Source: an uncultured Methylophilaceae bacterium
GTDB lineage: Bacteria > Pseudomonadota > Gammaproteobacteria > Burkholderiales > Methylophilaceae
Direction of reading: 5' to 3'
DNA: 60,653 nucleotides
NCBI GenBank assembly: GCA_903863255.1
Contig: CAIPBJ010000093.1
Coordinates: forward strand, 1 to 60,653
The notes under the pieces are model-generated. The model was given only the letters and a program-made list of their open reading frames with translations, was not told the origin of the DNA and ran no database searches. Positions 41,287 to 49,771 of this stretch are shown piece by piece. The position numbers and the translations under genes are program-made. Position 1 is the stretch's first letter. Each line of letters begins with the position of its first letter.

Positions 41287-42549
41287 ATGAATAAGGCGAT
41301 AGCATTATACATAGCAGTAACGGTTGGTCTTATTGGATGTGCCGGCAAACAGGCAATTGAAGCTAAACAGCCGCCCTCTCCCCAGGTTTCAGTAAGCAAT
41401 CAGGCCTGTAACTGTCCACCAACCATACACCCATGCCCAGCCGTACCAGAAAATCCAAACTTTATTGAAAGCAAACCGGACGATTTCAGAATCCCGGACT
41501 ATAGTTTGCTTAAACGAGTGAAATGGCAGGATGTCGAGAATTTCACACAAGATGACTTCTTGAAGGTTTGGCCGGCCTGGATACAAAGTTGCAGTGCTTT
41601 AAAATCCAAGCAGGGCTGGCAAGAAGTATGCGAGATGGCGACCAAAATTGTGAATCCTACGAAATGGGAAATCATCAATTACTTTAAACAGAATTTCGAA
41701 GCATTTCGAGCAACAAATCAGGATGGGTCTGATACTGGAATGATAACCGGATATTATGAACCGGTTGTGCGGGGAAGTTTAACAAAATCTGAAACCTATC
41801 GATATCCGCTATACAGTCGACCCGATGATTTGATTACTGTTGAGCTCGCATCCATTTTTCCTGAATTAAGCAACAAGCGAGTTCGTGGAAGGTTGGTGGG
41901 AAATAAATTAGTACCTTATTACAACCGAGGAGAGATCGAGATCGATCCATCACCGCTACAGGGACATGAATTGTTATGGGTTGATGATAGTGTGGATCTA
42001 TTTTTCCTTCAAATTCAGGGTTCAGGTTTAGTAAAATTGAATTCAGGTGAACAAATTCATGTCGGTTATGCTGATCAGAACGGTCAGGCTTATCAGTCTA
42101 TAGGCCGCTTATTGATTGACAAGGGAGAATTATCGCCAGACAAGGCATCCATGCAAGGCATCAAGAATTGGGCTCATAATAATCCAAATAAGATGAGAGA
42201 GTTACTAAATGCAAACCCAAGTTATGTATTTTTTAAGGAATTGCCGGCAGGCTTACCCGGGCCTTTGGGCGCCTTGGGGGTGCCTATAATTGAAGAGCGT
42301 TCAGTAGCAATTGATCCTAAATTTATACCTTTAGGAGCGCCTGTTTTCTTATCCTCAACTTATCCCAATTCAAATAAGGCATTGAATAAGCTAGTTTTAG
42401 CTCAAGATACGGGAGGGGCAATAAAAGGCGGAGTTAGGGCTGATTTTTTTTGGGGGTCTGGAGAGGATGCTGCAAAACAAGCTGGAGCAATGAAGCAGAT
42501 CGGTAGAATATGGGTTCTTTTACCTAAAGAGTTCAATTTACCAAAATAA
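41287..42549 (+). CDS. mltA: Membrane-bound lytic murein transglycosylase A
   Basis: Outer-membrane lipoprotein that cleaves peptidoglycan glycan strands to 1,6-anhydromuropeptides. 420 residues. Lipoprotein signal with lipobox LIGC (cysteine at residue 18), then a proline- and cysteine-rich linker, the MltA domain ('GMITGYYEPVVRGS', 'FFLQIQGSGLV'), and the C-terminal 3D domain with catalytic aspartates in 'LVLAQDTGGAIKGGVRADFFWG'. A shared hairpin terminator lies directly after its stop. Confidence 0.95.
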   Translation: MNKAIALYIAVTVGLIGCAGKQAIEAKQPPSPQVSVSNQACNCPPTIHPCPAVPENPNFIESKPDDFRIPDYSLLKRVKWQDVENFTQDDFLKVWPAWIQSCSALKSKQGWQEVCEMATKIVNPTKWEIINYFKQNFEAFRATNQDGSDTGMITGYYEPVVRGSLTKSETYRYPLYSRPDDLITVELASIFPELSNKRVRGRLVGNKLVPYYNRGEIEIDPSPLQGHELLWVDDSVDLFFLQIQGSGLVKLNSGEQIHVGYADQNGQAYQSIGRLLIDKGELSPDKASMQGIKNWAHNNPNKMRELLNANPSYVFFKELPAGLPGPLGALGVPIIEERSVAIDPKFIPLGAPVFLSSTYPNSNKALNKLVLAQDTGGAIKGGVRADFFWGSGEDAAKQAGAMKQIGRIWVLLPKEFNLPK

Positions 42550-42550
42550 A

Positions 42551-42570
42551 ACGGGAACCTAAGTTCCCGT
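42551..42570. terminator. Bidirectional terminator for mltA and pqqA
   Basis: ACGGGAAC-CTAA-GTTCCCGT directly after the mltA stop. On the minus strand it is followed by TTTATTTTGG, a good U tract for ending the pqqA transcript 28 bp after its stop; on the plus side the T content is weaker. Confidence 0.8.
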
Positions 42571-42597
42571 AATCGTAGTTTTAACGCTAATTAGAAA

Positions 42598-42669
42598 TTA
42601 ACGATTGCAAACGTACATTGTTACTTCAAATCCGAAACGCATTTCTGTAGCAGCTGGTTTTGTCCACAT
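42598..42669 (-). CDS. pqqA: PQQ precursor peptide PqqA (orphan copy)
   Basis: 23-codon gene on the minus strand, convergent with mltA. The peptide begins MWTKPAATEMRF and continues GFEVTMYVCNR. It has the PqqA hallmarks: MWTKP start and the Glu and Tyr (E15, Y19) spaced E-x3-Y, which PqqE cross-links and which become the PQQ ring system. AAGGAG lies 7 bp upstream of the ATG. Cys at position 21, where most PqqA have Ala or Tyr, is unusual. No pqqB, C, D or E occurs in the window, so this is a stand-alone copy; some methylotrophs carry extra pqqA copies away from the main cluster. Confidence 0.92.
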   Translation of the reverse strand: MWTKPAATEMRFGFEVTMYVCNR

Positions 42670-42995
42670 AATAAATCTCCTTAGTTAAATTTAGTTTCGT
42701 TTTGCGATTGCTTAAAGCGACTGCATAACGTAACCGAAGTTTACGCCTCAAGCTTCAAGCCTATTTTATTGATAGTCATTAAATGTTACTAATGATTTTC
42801 ATTAGATTGAGTTTGGATGTTTTTTTGGAATGACGGGGGCAAGGATTTTGGACCGACTCATTATGTTTCAGCAATAACGCTGTATCCCTAAGTGAATATT
42901 CATTAGGCTTTATTAACATGGATTAACTATTTTTGAGCTTATGAACTAATATGGTTAATATGCTTCATATTGAATCAATCGAAGAAGAAATTTAA
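42670..42995. promoter_or_regulatory. pqqA / dioxygenase divergent intergenic region with inverted repeats
   Basis: 326 bp between divergent genes. CTAATGA-TTT-TCATTAG (42789-42805) is a perfect inverted repeat resembling the core of a Fur box (13 of 19 positions). A second palindrome TGAATATTCA (42893-42902) leads into TTCATTAG (42899-42906), repeating the octamer of the first site (42798-42805). No clear sigma-70 promoter was found for either gene. Regulator identity is speculative. Confidence 0.4.
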
Positions 42996-43727
42996 GTGTT
43001 ACCATTAAAATACCGTATCGAATTATTATCTAAAGTTTCAGAACAAGGATTTTCTTTTATTCCACATGACGTAGTCAGGTCATGTTTGACCATGCAATCG
43101 AAAGACGCATTGACCGATTGGGATGCATTCATGGCAAGCTGGAATGATATGCCAATTGACCAGTATATGGCGGATGGTGGTAAATATCGTCGTCGAAGGT
43201 ATGCGGTTCTTTTTTCTGGTAATGTTGACTTGGAAATTAACGTTGAGCCCCACCAGCCACATTATCAAAGCTTGTTCTACAACCAGTTGAATGGTGGTGT
43301 TGCAAGAGAGTTTGAACCGATACTTAAAGATATTCTGCATGGAAGCACCATGCAAAATATAATCAAATTCGGACTTAATATATTCCATGAATTTAAATCT
43401 CAAGCGAAATGGCACATCGAATGTCATCAATTTAGAATCGAGGCGAACCAGACGATAGGGAAGCCGACTCCTGAAGGCATTCATCGCGATGGAGTGGATT
43501 TTGTTTTAGTAATGATGGTAAAGCGCCAGAACATTTCCAGTGGTACAACGACAATGCATGATCTGACCTTCAAAAAACTGGATAGCTTCACACTTAGAGA
43601 ACCTCTGGATATAGCCATAGTAGATGATAGACGGTGCATGCACGGCGTAACGCCTATCGAACCAATTAATAACGATATCCCAGCATACAGGGACGTCTTG
43701 GTTGTGACATACAGGGTAATTTCATAA
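42996..43727 (+). CDS. 2OG-Fe(II) dioxygenase of the free L-amino-acid hydroxylase family
   Basis: 243 residues from a GTG start preceded by GAAGAAG. It resembles the PF10014 family, whose characterised members (the L-isoleucine 4-dioxygenase group, including one from Methylobacillus as I recall) hydroxylate or sulfoxidise free amino acids. Iron ligands H163-x-D165 ('GIHRDGVDF') and H216 ('CMHGVTP'), and R240 for 2-oxoglutarate, are all present at the expected spacing. Two bases separate it from the MFS gene. The amino-acid substrate cannot be deduced. Confidence 0.85.
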   Translation: MLPLKYRIELLSKVSEQGFSFIPHDVVRSCLTMQSKDALTDWDAFMASWNDMPIDQYMADGGKYRRRRYAVLFSGNVDLEINVEPHQPHYQSLFYNQLNGGVAREFEPILKDILHGSTMQNIIKFGLNIFHEFKSQAKWHIECHQFRIEANQTIGKPTPEGIHRDGVDFVLVMMVKRQNISSGTTTMHDLTFKKLDSFTLREPLDIAIVDDRRCMHGVTPIEPINNDIPAYRDVLVVTYRVIS

Positions 43728-43729
43728 AG

Positions 43730-44971
43730 ATGGGTAAAACTTCAACCAAGACAAATTTTGCGAGCCCGCTTTCCAACAAAGGTTTCTTTAAGTTACTCAT
43801 TTTCCGAGTATTCATGGTTTTATCTTACCAAATTATGGCTGTTGTTGTTGGTTGGCACATTTACCAATTAACAAAGGACTTATTTTCATTGGGACTTATA
43901 GGGTTATCCGAATTTGTACCTTATTTTTGTTGCGCCCTTTTTGCCGGATATTTGGTTGACCATTACTCCAAACATTTGTTTGGTGTTTTTTCAGCAATTT
44001 TATTATGCATAAACGCACTGATATTAGCAGCCTGTTCCGCACATTTGCTGGAGAGCAATGAAACCTTGTGGATTTATCTATCTATAATCTTGGTCGGATT
44101 ACTCAGGGGTTTCATCGCACCAACTTACAATACGTTGTTTGCCTATGTCATGCCTCGGGAAGAATTTGCGAAAGCTGCAGGGATAGGCAGTTCAGTTTTT
44201 CAGTTCGGGCTGATATTGGGACCAGCTTTTGGAGGTTTGCTAGTTGCCTACGCCAGCGTAACCGTTGCATATATCGTTTCAGCAATTTTTGCATTTCTCG
44301 CGGCAATCAGTTTGTCACTCATAGGTGTAAGGACTACAACAACAATCCAATCGAATCCAATATTTTTAAGTATCGCTCAGGGTATCAAGTTTGTTTTCAA
44401 CAATCAGGTCGTTCTAGGGGCACAGGCGCTTGATATGTTTGCGGTTTTGTTCGGTGGAGCCGTAGCGATGCTGCCAGCGTTTATACATGATGTTTATCAT
44501 ATAGGTCCAGAGGGTTTGGGGGTTCTAAGAGCTGCACCAGCTCTTGGTGCAATAACAGTAGGTCTTGTTTTTGCAAAGCGTCCTATAACTGAGAATGCGG
44601 GGAAGTGGCTACTTACTGCAGTAGCAGGATTCGGGTTGTGCATGATAACGTTTGCCATGACTAAATATTTTTGGGTCGCTGTATTTCTTTTAATGCTTTC
44701 GGGTGTTTTTGACGGGGTATCGGTTATCCTCCGTACGACAATTTTGCAGCTTGTAACTCCGGATGATATGCGGGGTAGAGTTGCCTCAATAAATGGATTG
44801 TTCATAGGTTCATCAAATGAGCTTGGTGCCTTTGAATCAGGATTTGCAGCTAAAGTGATGGGATTGATACCGTCTGTAGTTTTTGGTGGGGCGATGACTC
44901 TAGGCGTTGTTCTTTTGACAACTAAGGCAGCACCTCAGCTAGTGAAATTAGATTTAAATAAGCTTCACTAG
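43730..44971 (+). CDS. MFS transporter (EntS/MFS_3-like exporter)
   Basis: 413-residue integral membrane protein with about 12 hydrophobic helices. It resembles the MFS_3 group that includes enterobactin exporter EntS: 'RVFMVLSYQIMAVVVGWHIYQLT' and 'LFAGYLVDHYSK' near the N-terminus, 'LTPDDMRGRVASINGLFIG' style motif late ('VTPDDMRGRV'). It starts 2 bp after the dioxygenase gene and is surely cotranscribed, which suggests it exports the hydroxylated product or a related compound. Substrate not deducible. A small IR (44976-44992) follows its stop. Confidence 0.85.
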   Translation: MGKTSTKTNFASPLSNKGFFKLLIFRVFMVLSYQIMAVVVGWHIYQLTKDLFSLGLIGLSEFVPYFCCALFAGYLVDHYSKHLFGVFSAILLCINALILAACSAHLLESNETLWIYLSIILVGLLRGFIAPTYNTLFAYVMPREEFAKAAGIGSSVFQFGLILGPAFGGLLVAYASVTVAYIVSAIFAFLAAISLSLIGVRTTTTIQSNPIFLSIAQGIKFVFNNQVVLGAQALDMFAVLFGGAVAMLPAFIHDVYHIGPEGLGVLRAAPALGAITVGLVFAKRPITENAGKWLLTAVAGFGLCMITFAMTKYFWVAVFLLMLSGVFDGVSVILRTTILQLVTPDDMRGRVASINGLFIGSSNELGAFESGFAAKVMGLIPSVVFGGAMTLGVVLLTTKAAPQLVKLDLNKLH

Positions 44972-45093
44972 GCAGAGTTTCATTCTGAAACTTACGAATA
45001 AAGATGAAAGTTCACCCTTAATCTTGATATTGAAATAACAAGAATTTTTATATGCTAAGGACATTCAAATATGTAATTCATTGCTAGATATAA

Positions 45094-46932
45094 ATGGAAC
45101 AAAAAAACACCCCAATTGAAATTGCGCGTTTGACTTTAATGCAATTGACGCAACGCAAGATTCAACCAACACCGGATAATTTTAGAACCGTCTATGATGA
45201 GATAGCAGGTTTTAAATCCGTGGACCAATCGCTCGAAGTTGTTAGATCCCTAGAAAAAGTACTTTATGAAGCAGGGAAAAAAAATCCAAAATTTATAGTA
45301 GTAGCTCAGGCAATCACTTCAATAAAAGATAAAAAAGACTGGACCAAGCTTGAGGACCAATTACGCAAATTATTTCCATCTTCGAATAATGAGGAAGATT
45401 CCAGTGAAGTAAACTGGTCTGTGCTTATTCGAACTCTCATCAAACAGCTGGAAGTCAGTCATAAGGGAGTAACGCTAAGCAGGAAAAAGGAGGGTTTGAG
45501 TCGTGTTCTAAACAATTTTGCCAGTGACTCGGATCTCCTAGGTCAGAAAATCCAGGCATTAATAACGTCTTGGGGTGATTCCTCAACTGCTCTTGAAGTA
45601 CCCAGTCGAACCATATCTGATCTCTCTGTACAAGATCCCTTACAAATTAACCAGAGCGGCAGTCATCCATCATCTTCCCATTCAAGCATTGATTTGACTG
45701 CTCAAAACAAGATGTTGGCTTTATGGCGTGATATGTTACTAAAGTCCTTTGAATTGGTCCTTATTCCCCACTTAGAATTTGTTCCTGAAAAACAATCCAA
45801 GGCTCAAGCGCTTTTAGAAAAGATGCGCAAAGAACATAAAGAACCCTTGCTATATCAACATGCCCAAGATTTAAAAATTGTGCTCCTAAATATCGAGATG
45901 GAACGCGACAATCAACGTCGTATCCATCAATCGCTTCTCGGACTTTTAAATCTAATGATAAGAAGCATGGGAGAGCTTGTTGTCGAAGACAAATGGTTAT
46001 ATGGCCAAACTGCCATGATTAAGGATGTATTAACAAAACCACTCAATCTTGATACGTTGTACGATGCTGAGAATAGCTTAAAGGACTTAATTTACAAGCA
46101 ATCTCATATTAAACCGGCTTTAATCGAAGCGAAGGATACCTTGAAAAAGATGGCCACCACTTTCGTTGATAGATTAGTCGAGCTTACCGAAAGCACGACA
46201 GATTACCATTCCAGGATTGAAGGTTATCAGACAAAGATATCAAGCACCGAAGAAATCGGGGAGTTGAACATAATCCTTAAAAATATTCTTGAGGATACCA
46301 AGTCTATAGGTTTAAACGTTCAGAGAACCCGTGACGAGTTCAAAGTGATCCAAAAGAAGGCAGAAGCGGCCGAGAAACGAACGCAAGAATTAAGTGCGGA
46401 ACTAGACCATATCAGTGAAATTGCGCATGAGGATTATCTGACAGGAACGTTAAACAGACGAGGTATGGATGAGGCTTTGGAACGCGAATTTAGTCGAGCT
46501 GATCGATTCAATACCTGTTTGAGTGTGGCTTTGATGGATATTGATCATTTTAAGAAATTAAATGATGCGTTAGGTCATGCTACAGGAGATGAGGCATTAG
46601 TTCATTTATGTAAGGTTATAAAAGAGGTGATGCGTACCACGGATGTTCTGGCTCGATATGGCGGCGAAGAGTTTTTGATCATATTGCCTGGCACGCCTCA
46701 ACAAGAAGCGATAAATGTAGTCACAAGGATCCAGCGAGAATTAACTAAGAACTTTTTCTTACATCAAAATGAAAGGGTGTTGATTACATTCAGCGCTGGT
46801 GTTGCCGAAAGGGTATCTGGTGAAAATCCAGAAATCCTCATACCTAGAGCCGACGCAGCATTATATCAGGCAAAGAACTCTGGAAGGAACCGAGTTGTAG
46901 GATCAGAAACAGTATTGAATTTACAGGAATGA
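45094..46932 (+). CDS. Diguanylate cyclase (GGDEF) with novel N-terminal region
   Basis: 612 residues, no transmembrane segment. The C-terminal GGDEF domain (from about 444) has the active motif GGEEF (523-527) and an intact inhibitory I-site RTTD (514-517) five residues before it, so it is probably active and product-inhibited. The 440-residue N-terminal part is helical, charged and without a recognised sensor domain, with 'LTLMQLTQRKIQPTPDNFRTVYDEI' like residues at the start; it resembles the long N-terminal halves of some betaproteobacterial cyclases. Stand-alone gene, 122 bp after the MFS gene. Confidence 0.92.
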   Translation: MEQKNTPIEIARLTLMQLTQRKIQPTPDNFRTVYDEIAGFKSVDQSLEVVRSLEKVLYEAGKKNPKFIVVAQAITSIKDKKDWTKLEDQLRKLFPSSNNEEDSSEVNWSVLIRTLIKQLEVSHKGVTLSRKKEGLSRVLNNFASDSDLLGQKIQALITSWGDSSTALEVPSRTISDLSVQDPLQINQSGSHPSSSHSSIDLTAQNKMLALWRDMLLKSFELVLIPHLEFVPEKQSKAQALLEKMRKEHKEPLLYQHAQDLKIVLLNIEMERDNQRRIHQSLLGLLNLMIRSMGELVVEDKWLYGQTAMIKDVLTKPLNLDTLYDAENSLKDLIYKQSHIKPALIEAKDTLKKMATTFVDRLVELTESTTDYHSRIEGYQTKISSTEEIGELNIILKNILEDTKSIGLNVQRTRDEFKVIQKKAEAAEKRTQELSAELDHISEIAHEDYLTGTLNRRGMDEALEREFSRADRFNTCLSVALMDIDHFKKLNDALGHATGDEALVHLCKVIKEVMRTTDVLARYGGEEFLIILPGTPQQEAINVVTRIQRELTKNFFLHQNERVLITFSAGVAERVSGENPEILIPRADAALYQAKNSGRNRVVGSETVLNLQE

Positions 46933-46957
46933 AGTTTGACTAAACTAATATACCAAA

Positions 46958-47173
46958 TCAGTAATCACTGCTTCTGCCTGTAGAATATCCTTTGGAAATA
47001 TCGTCTTGCCATTCACCACAGTTCGAACAACGATGATCATGCATCGTCGGACTCAGAACTAATCGGTCATTACCGCAAAATTTGCATACTAAGGGTGCCG
47101 ATTGAACTTTATGATGCAATTCGTGATGTTCTACTGCTACTCTGGTACTTCCAAGTGCATATTTATTATCCAT
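46958..47173 (-). CDS. Small zinc-ribbon protein, function unknown
   Basis: 71 residues from ATG 47173, which has GGAG 6 bp upstream (an in-frame earlier start at 47185 is less likely). Two CxxC knuckles, 'CKFCGND' and 'CSNCGEWQDD', form a probable zinc ribbon; the first half is His-rich (EHHELHHK). No named family recognised. It lies convergent with the cyclase gene and downstream of the S4/cobU run on the same strand. Confidence 0.75.
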   Translation of the reverse strand: MDNKYALGSTRVAVEHHELHHKVQSAPLVCKFCGNDRLVLSPTMHDHRCSNCGEWQDDISKGYSTGRSSDY

Positions 47174-47267
47174 GATCAACTCCAAAGTTAACGTTGGACA
47201 TTAAAGGGTCGTATTCAGATGATAAACCTAAAACATTGGATGTCAATGGTTCGATAAACAAAAAAAA

Positions 47268-47480
47268 TCAAACTACCCGTATCGTTTCACCTAAGCACTC
47301 GACGACTTGGCCGGATCGAATCTTAGCACTTTTTCTTGTTTCAATAACGCCATCGACCTTGACGATACCAGAGGCCACCATTGATTTTCCACGTCCCCCA
47401 CTCTCGGCCAGCCCAACCAGCTTTAGCATGTTGCAAAGCTCCACATACTCTCCATTTAATAAGAATTCTTTGATTTCCAT
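47268..47480 (-). CDS. S4-domain RNA-binding protein (YbcJ-like)
   Basis: 70-residue basic protein made of a single S4 RNA-binding fold: 'FLLNGEYVELCNMLKLVGLAESGGRGKSMVASG' is the helix-turn region (quoted here only as residues 6-38) followed by 'VKVDGVIETRKSAKIRSGQVV'. Resembles YbcJ/RqcP-type small S4 proteins. It begins 1 bp past the cobU stop on the same strand, so it is probably cotranscribed with cobU. Confidence 0.85.
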   Translation of the reverse strand: MEIKEFLLNGEYVELCNMLKLVGLAESGGRGKSMVASGIVKVDGVIETRKSAKIRSGQVVECLGETIRVV

Positions 47481-47481
47481 A

Positions 47482-48009
47482 TCAGCCTTTTAATTTTATC
47501 GGCAGTCCTGCCGCTATAAAAGAAACAGTTTCGGCAATCGATGCCACAGCTTGATTCAATCGACCCTGCTCATCCTGGAAGTAGCGGCTAATTTCACCCA
47601 ACGGGACGATACCCATGCCTACTTCGTTGCTTACTAGAATTACCTTGGACTTTAACTTTGGAAGAGTCTCAAGAAATGAACTCTTTTCACTAAGCCAAGA
47701 AACATCTTTTGGTATCTCGCATTCAGGACAGATGCACTGTGCAAGCCATAAAGTCAAACAATCGACAATGATCAACTGGTTTAGCCTATCTAGATTGGAT
47801 AGGGTGAGGCCGAGATGAAATGGGTTTTCAATGGTTTGCCAATGTGTTGGTCGCCTCGTTTGATGGTGTGTCACTCGAATCCTGAATTCTTCATCCAAAA
47901 CAAGTGCAGTTGCCAAATAGATTACAGGAAGTCCGCTATCTAAGGCTATTTCTTCGGCATAGCCACTCTTTCCTGAACGGGCTCCTCCCAAAATCAAATG
48001 AATGGACAT
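47482..48009 (-). CDS. cobU: Adenosylcobinamide kinase / guanylyltransferase
   Basis: Bifunctional enzyme activating adenosylcobinamide (kinase, then GTP transfer) for attachment of the lower ligand of vitamin B12. 175 residues, P-loop 'LILGGARSGKSGYAEE' at the N-terminus, 'YLATA' and 'HHQTRRPTHWQTIE' with the histidine region used for guanylylation, and 'IVDCLTLWL'. bluB lies 97 bp upstream on the same strand. cobS, cobT and cobC are not in the window. Confidence 0.93.
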   Translation of the reverse strand: MSIHLILGGARSGKSGYAEEIALDSGLPVIYLATALVLDEEFRIRVTHHQTRRPTHWQTIENPFHLGLTLSNLDRLNQLIIVDCLTLWLAQCICPECEIPKDVSWLSEKSSFLETLPKLKSKVILVSNEVGMGIVPLGEISRYFQDEQGRLNQAVASIAETVSFIAAGLPIKLKG

Positions 48010-48105
48010 TTCAGGAAGCGACTAACGCAATAATCATTGAACGTTGCATGGGAATAAACATCACACACCTTTAGAATCAATTTTTGTATAAGAAAGTTAA
48101 AATAC

Positions 48106-48768
48106 TTAAATCGCGTGCCATGAGTTTTCCATGACTAACTCGCTTAAAGACTTTTCTTTTGCCCAACCTTCTTCGACAAGCATGGGTTTCTTATAAAATT
48201 GCTCGACATAACCTAGACATAGAATAGCAACAGGTTTGGCATCAGTTGGGATCTTTAGAAGGGTGCTTAATTCCAAAGGATCGAATAATGAGACCCAGCC
48301 GAGTCCAAGACCTTCAGCACGCGATGCCAGCCATAGATTCTGAATGGCGCAGCTAACCGAAGCCAAATCCATTTCAGGTAAAGTCCTTCTTCCAAATATA
48401 TATTTTTCACGCTGGTCACATAACGTTGCAATTAATAATTCACCACATTCAAGAATACCTTCTACTTTTAGCCTCATAAATTCAGTTTCTCTGGGTGAAC
48501 TGTCTTTTAAGCCAATTTCGCGAGAAGTTTCAAGCCGTTCTAGCTGAACCAAGTCATAGATTTTTCTTCGTATGGATGCTTTAGTTATCCTTATAAAACG
48601 CCAGGGCTGCATTAGTCCTACACTTGGGGCGCGATGGGCTGCATTAAGAAGTTTTTGTAACAATTCGGGTGGAACAGGATCAGGCTTAAAGTGACGCATA
48701 TCCCGTCTTTCGTTAATAGCACGATAAACACCCGCAATTTCCAAATCAGAGAAACGTTGGGATGTCAT
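48106..48768 (-). CDS. bluB: 5,6-Dimethylbenzimidazole synthase BluB
   Basis: Flavin-destroying nitroreductase-fold enzyme that converts FMNH2 and oxygen to DMB, the lower ligand of cobalamin. 220 residues with 'RRDMRHFKPDPVPPELL', 'AAHRAPSVGLMQPWRFI' and the 'GLGWVSLFDP' region, all like BluB. Adjacent cobU fits a role in the nucleotide-loop part of B12 synthesis. A generic nitroreductase is the alternative but less likely in this context. Confidence 0.9.
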   Translation of the reverse strand: MTSQRFSDLEIAGVYRAINERRDMRHFKPDPVPPELLQKLLNAAHRAPSVGLMQPWRFIRITKASIRRKIYDLVQLERLETSREIGLKDSSPRETEFMRLKVEGILECGELLIATLCDQREKYIFGRRTLPEMDLASVSCAIQNLWLASRAEGLGLGWVSLFDPLELSTLLKIPTDAKPVAILCLGYVEQFYKKPMLVEEGWAKEKSLSELVMENSWHAI

Positions 48769-48872
48769 ATTAATCGATAGGTTAACTATTAATTACTAAA
48801 TCAGAAATAGGCATGGGCAATAATCATAAAAGATATATTCTCAATTTGATACGCCAGCAATCGTAACTGAAA

Positions 48873-49448
48873 CTAACCATCAATATTTTTTAACGGGGTA
48901 TTATTGGATACTGGTTTAATTGAAAATAAACGGATAATTACGTATGCAATCCCTAAATAAAGCAAAGTGAATCCTGTATAAGGCAGATAGTACTGAGTTA
49001 CGTCATATGAAAACTGAAAAACCGACAGGTCATTGACTTTGCTAGAAAAAGAATACCAAAACGCATTTGATAGAATAAATGCGATTGTTGTTGCAATCAA
49101 ACCTGTTAAAAAATACGCTAAAAATCCAAAAGGTTGTTTAAAGGACTTCAAGTAACGACCTGCTGACCAAACTAAACCATAAGTGGGTATCAAGCCCCAA
49201 TAGCCGAATGACATGCAATAATCCGGAATATTTTCAAAACGAATGGCATAGGCATCTAAACAAAATGCGAGAATAATAGCTAGCAAGAACCAATAGGTTT
49301 CTTCAACAAGCAACCCACCTAATAACATCGCTGCCAAGGTTGCGTCTGGAAAACAGGTACTTCCCCCAAAGTGATTTACCCGTGTGAGAAATATCACAAT
49401 GAAAAGCAATGCGCCTATAAGAATTGATTTGTTCTTGCTCAAAAACAT
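48873..49448 (-). CDS. Integral membrane protein, possibly transporter subunit
   Basis: 191 residues with about five to six hydrophobic helices and short loops. N-terminal 'FLTRVNHFGGSTCFPDATLAAMLLGG', 'AFCLDAYAI', 'YCMSFGYWGLIPTYGLVW' are polar-in-membrane patterns seen in ECF-type substrate-binding (S) subunits and related unnamed proteins. The gene has a good RBS (GGAG) and lies upstream of bluB-cobU on the same strand, which hints at a cobalamin-related or cobalt-related transport role, unproven. No cobalamin riboswitch was recognised before it. Confidence 0.7.
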   Translation of the reverse strand: MFLSKNKSILIGALLFIVIFLTRVNHFGGSTCFPDATLAAMLLGGLLVEETYWFLLAIILAFCLDAYAIRFENIPDYCMSFGYWGLIPTYGLVWSAGRYLKSFKQPFGFLAYFLTGLIATTIAFILSNAFWYSFSSKVNDLSVFQFSYDVTQYYLPYTGFTLLYLGIAYVIIRLFSIKPVSNNTPLKNIDG

Positions 49449-49771
49449 AACTTACTCCTGATTTAACAGTACGCATTGTAAACCCTTAGGAACAATTTCA
49501 CTATATGGTCGATTACTTAAAGCGTTATCAAATAATTTAATAAAGAAATTTCTGACATTATTGCTTTCCTAAATACATTAACTGATGGATGCACCCCTAA
49601 TTCATCAATACAAATGAAAAATTAAATTGAAGATACAAAACCATATCGAGTTATTTAAAGCATGATACATTTTGACTATGTGGGCATCTTTGTCATTTAA
49701 GATGTAGTAATACTTTCAGAAATAAACGTTACTAGTTGACTAATCAAGGTTTTTACAATTATAGTTTCACC
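49449..49771. other. Intergenic region without recognised gene
   Basis: About 320 bp of AT-rich DNA between the divergent membrane-protein gene and the zapB-like gene. I checked for a cobalamin riboswitch (B12 box) on the minus strand and saw none. No convincing small gene; promoters for both sides must lie here but no clear consensus was found. Confidence 0.6.

Noticed and set aside
44976-44992. Terminator after the MFS gene
   Set aside because: AGTTTCA-TTC-TGAAACT is a clean inverted repeat but has no T run after it, so termination is unsupported.
47194-47493. 99-codon plus-strand open frame over the S4 protein gene
   Set aside because: Antisense to the recognisable S4-domain gene and lacks an RBS or family match.
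49449-49735. Possible cobalamin riboswitch before the membrane protein
   Set aside because: No B12 box or the accompanying conserved segments could be found on the minus strand.
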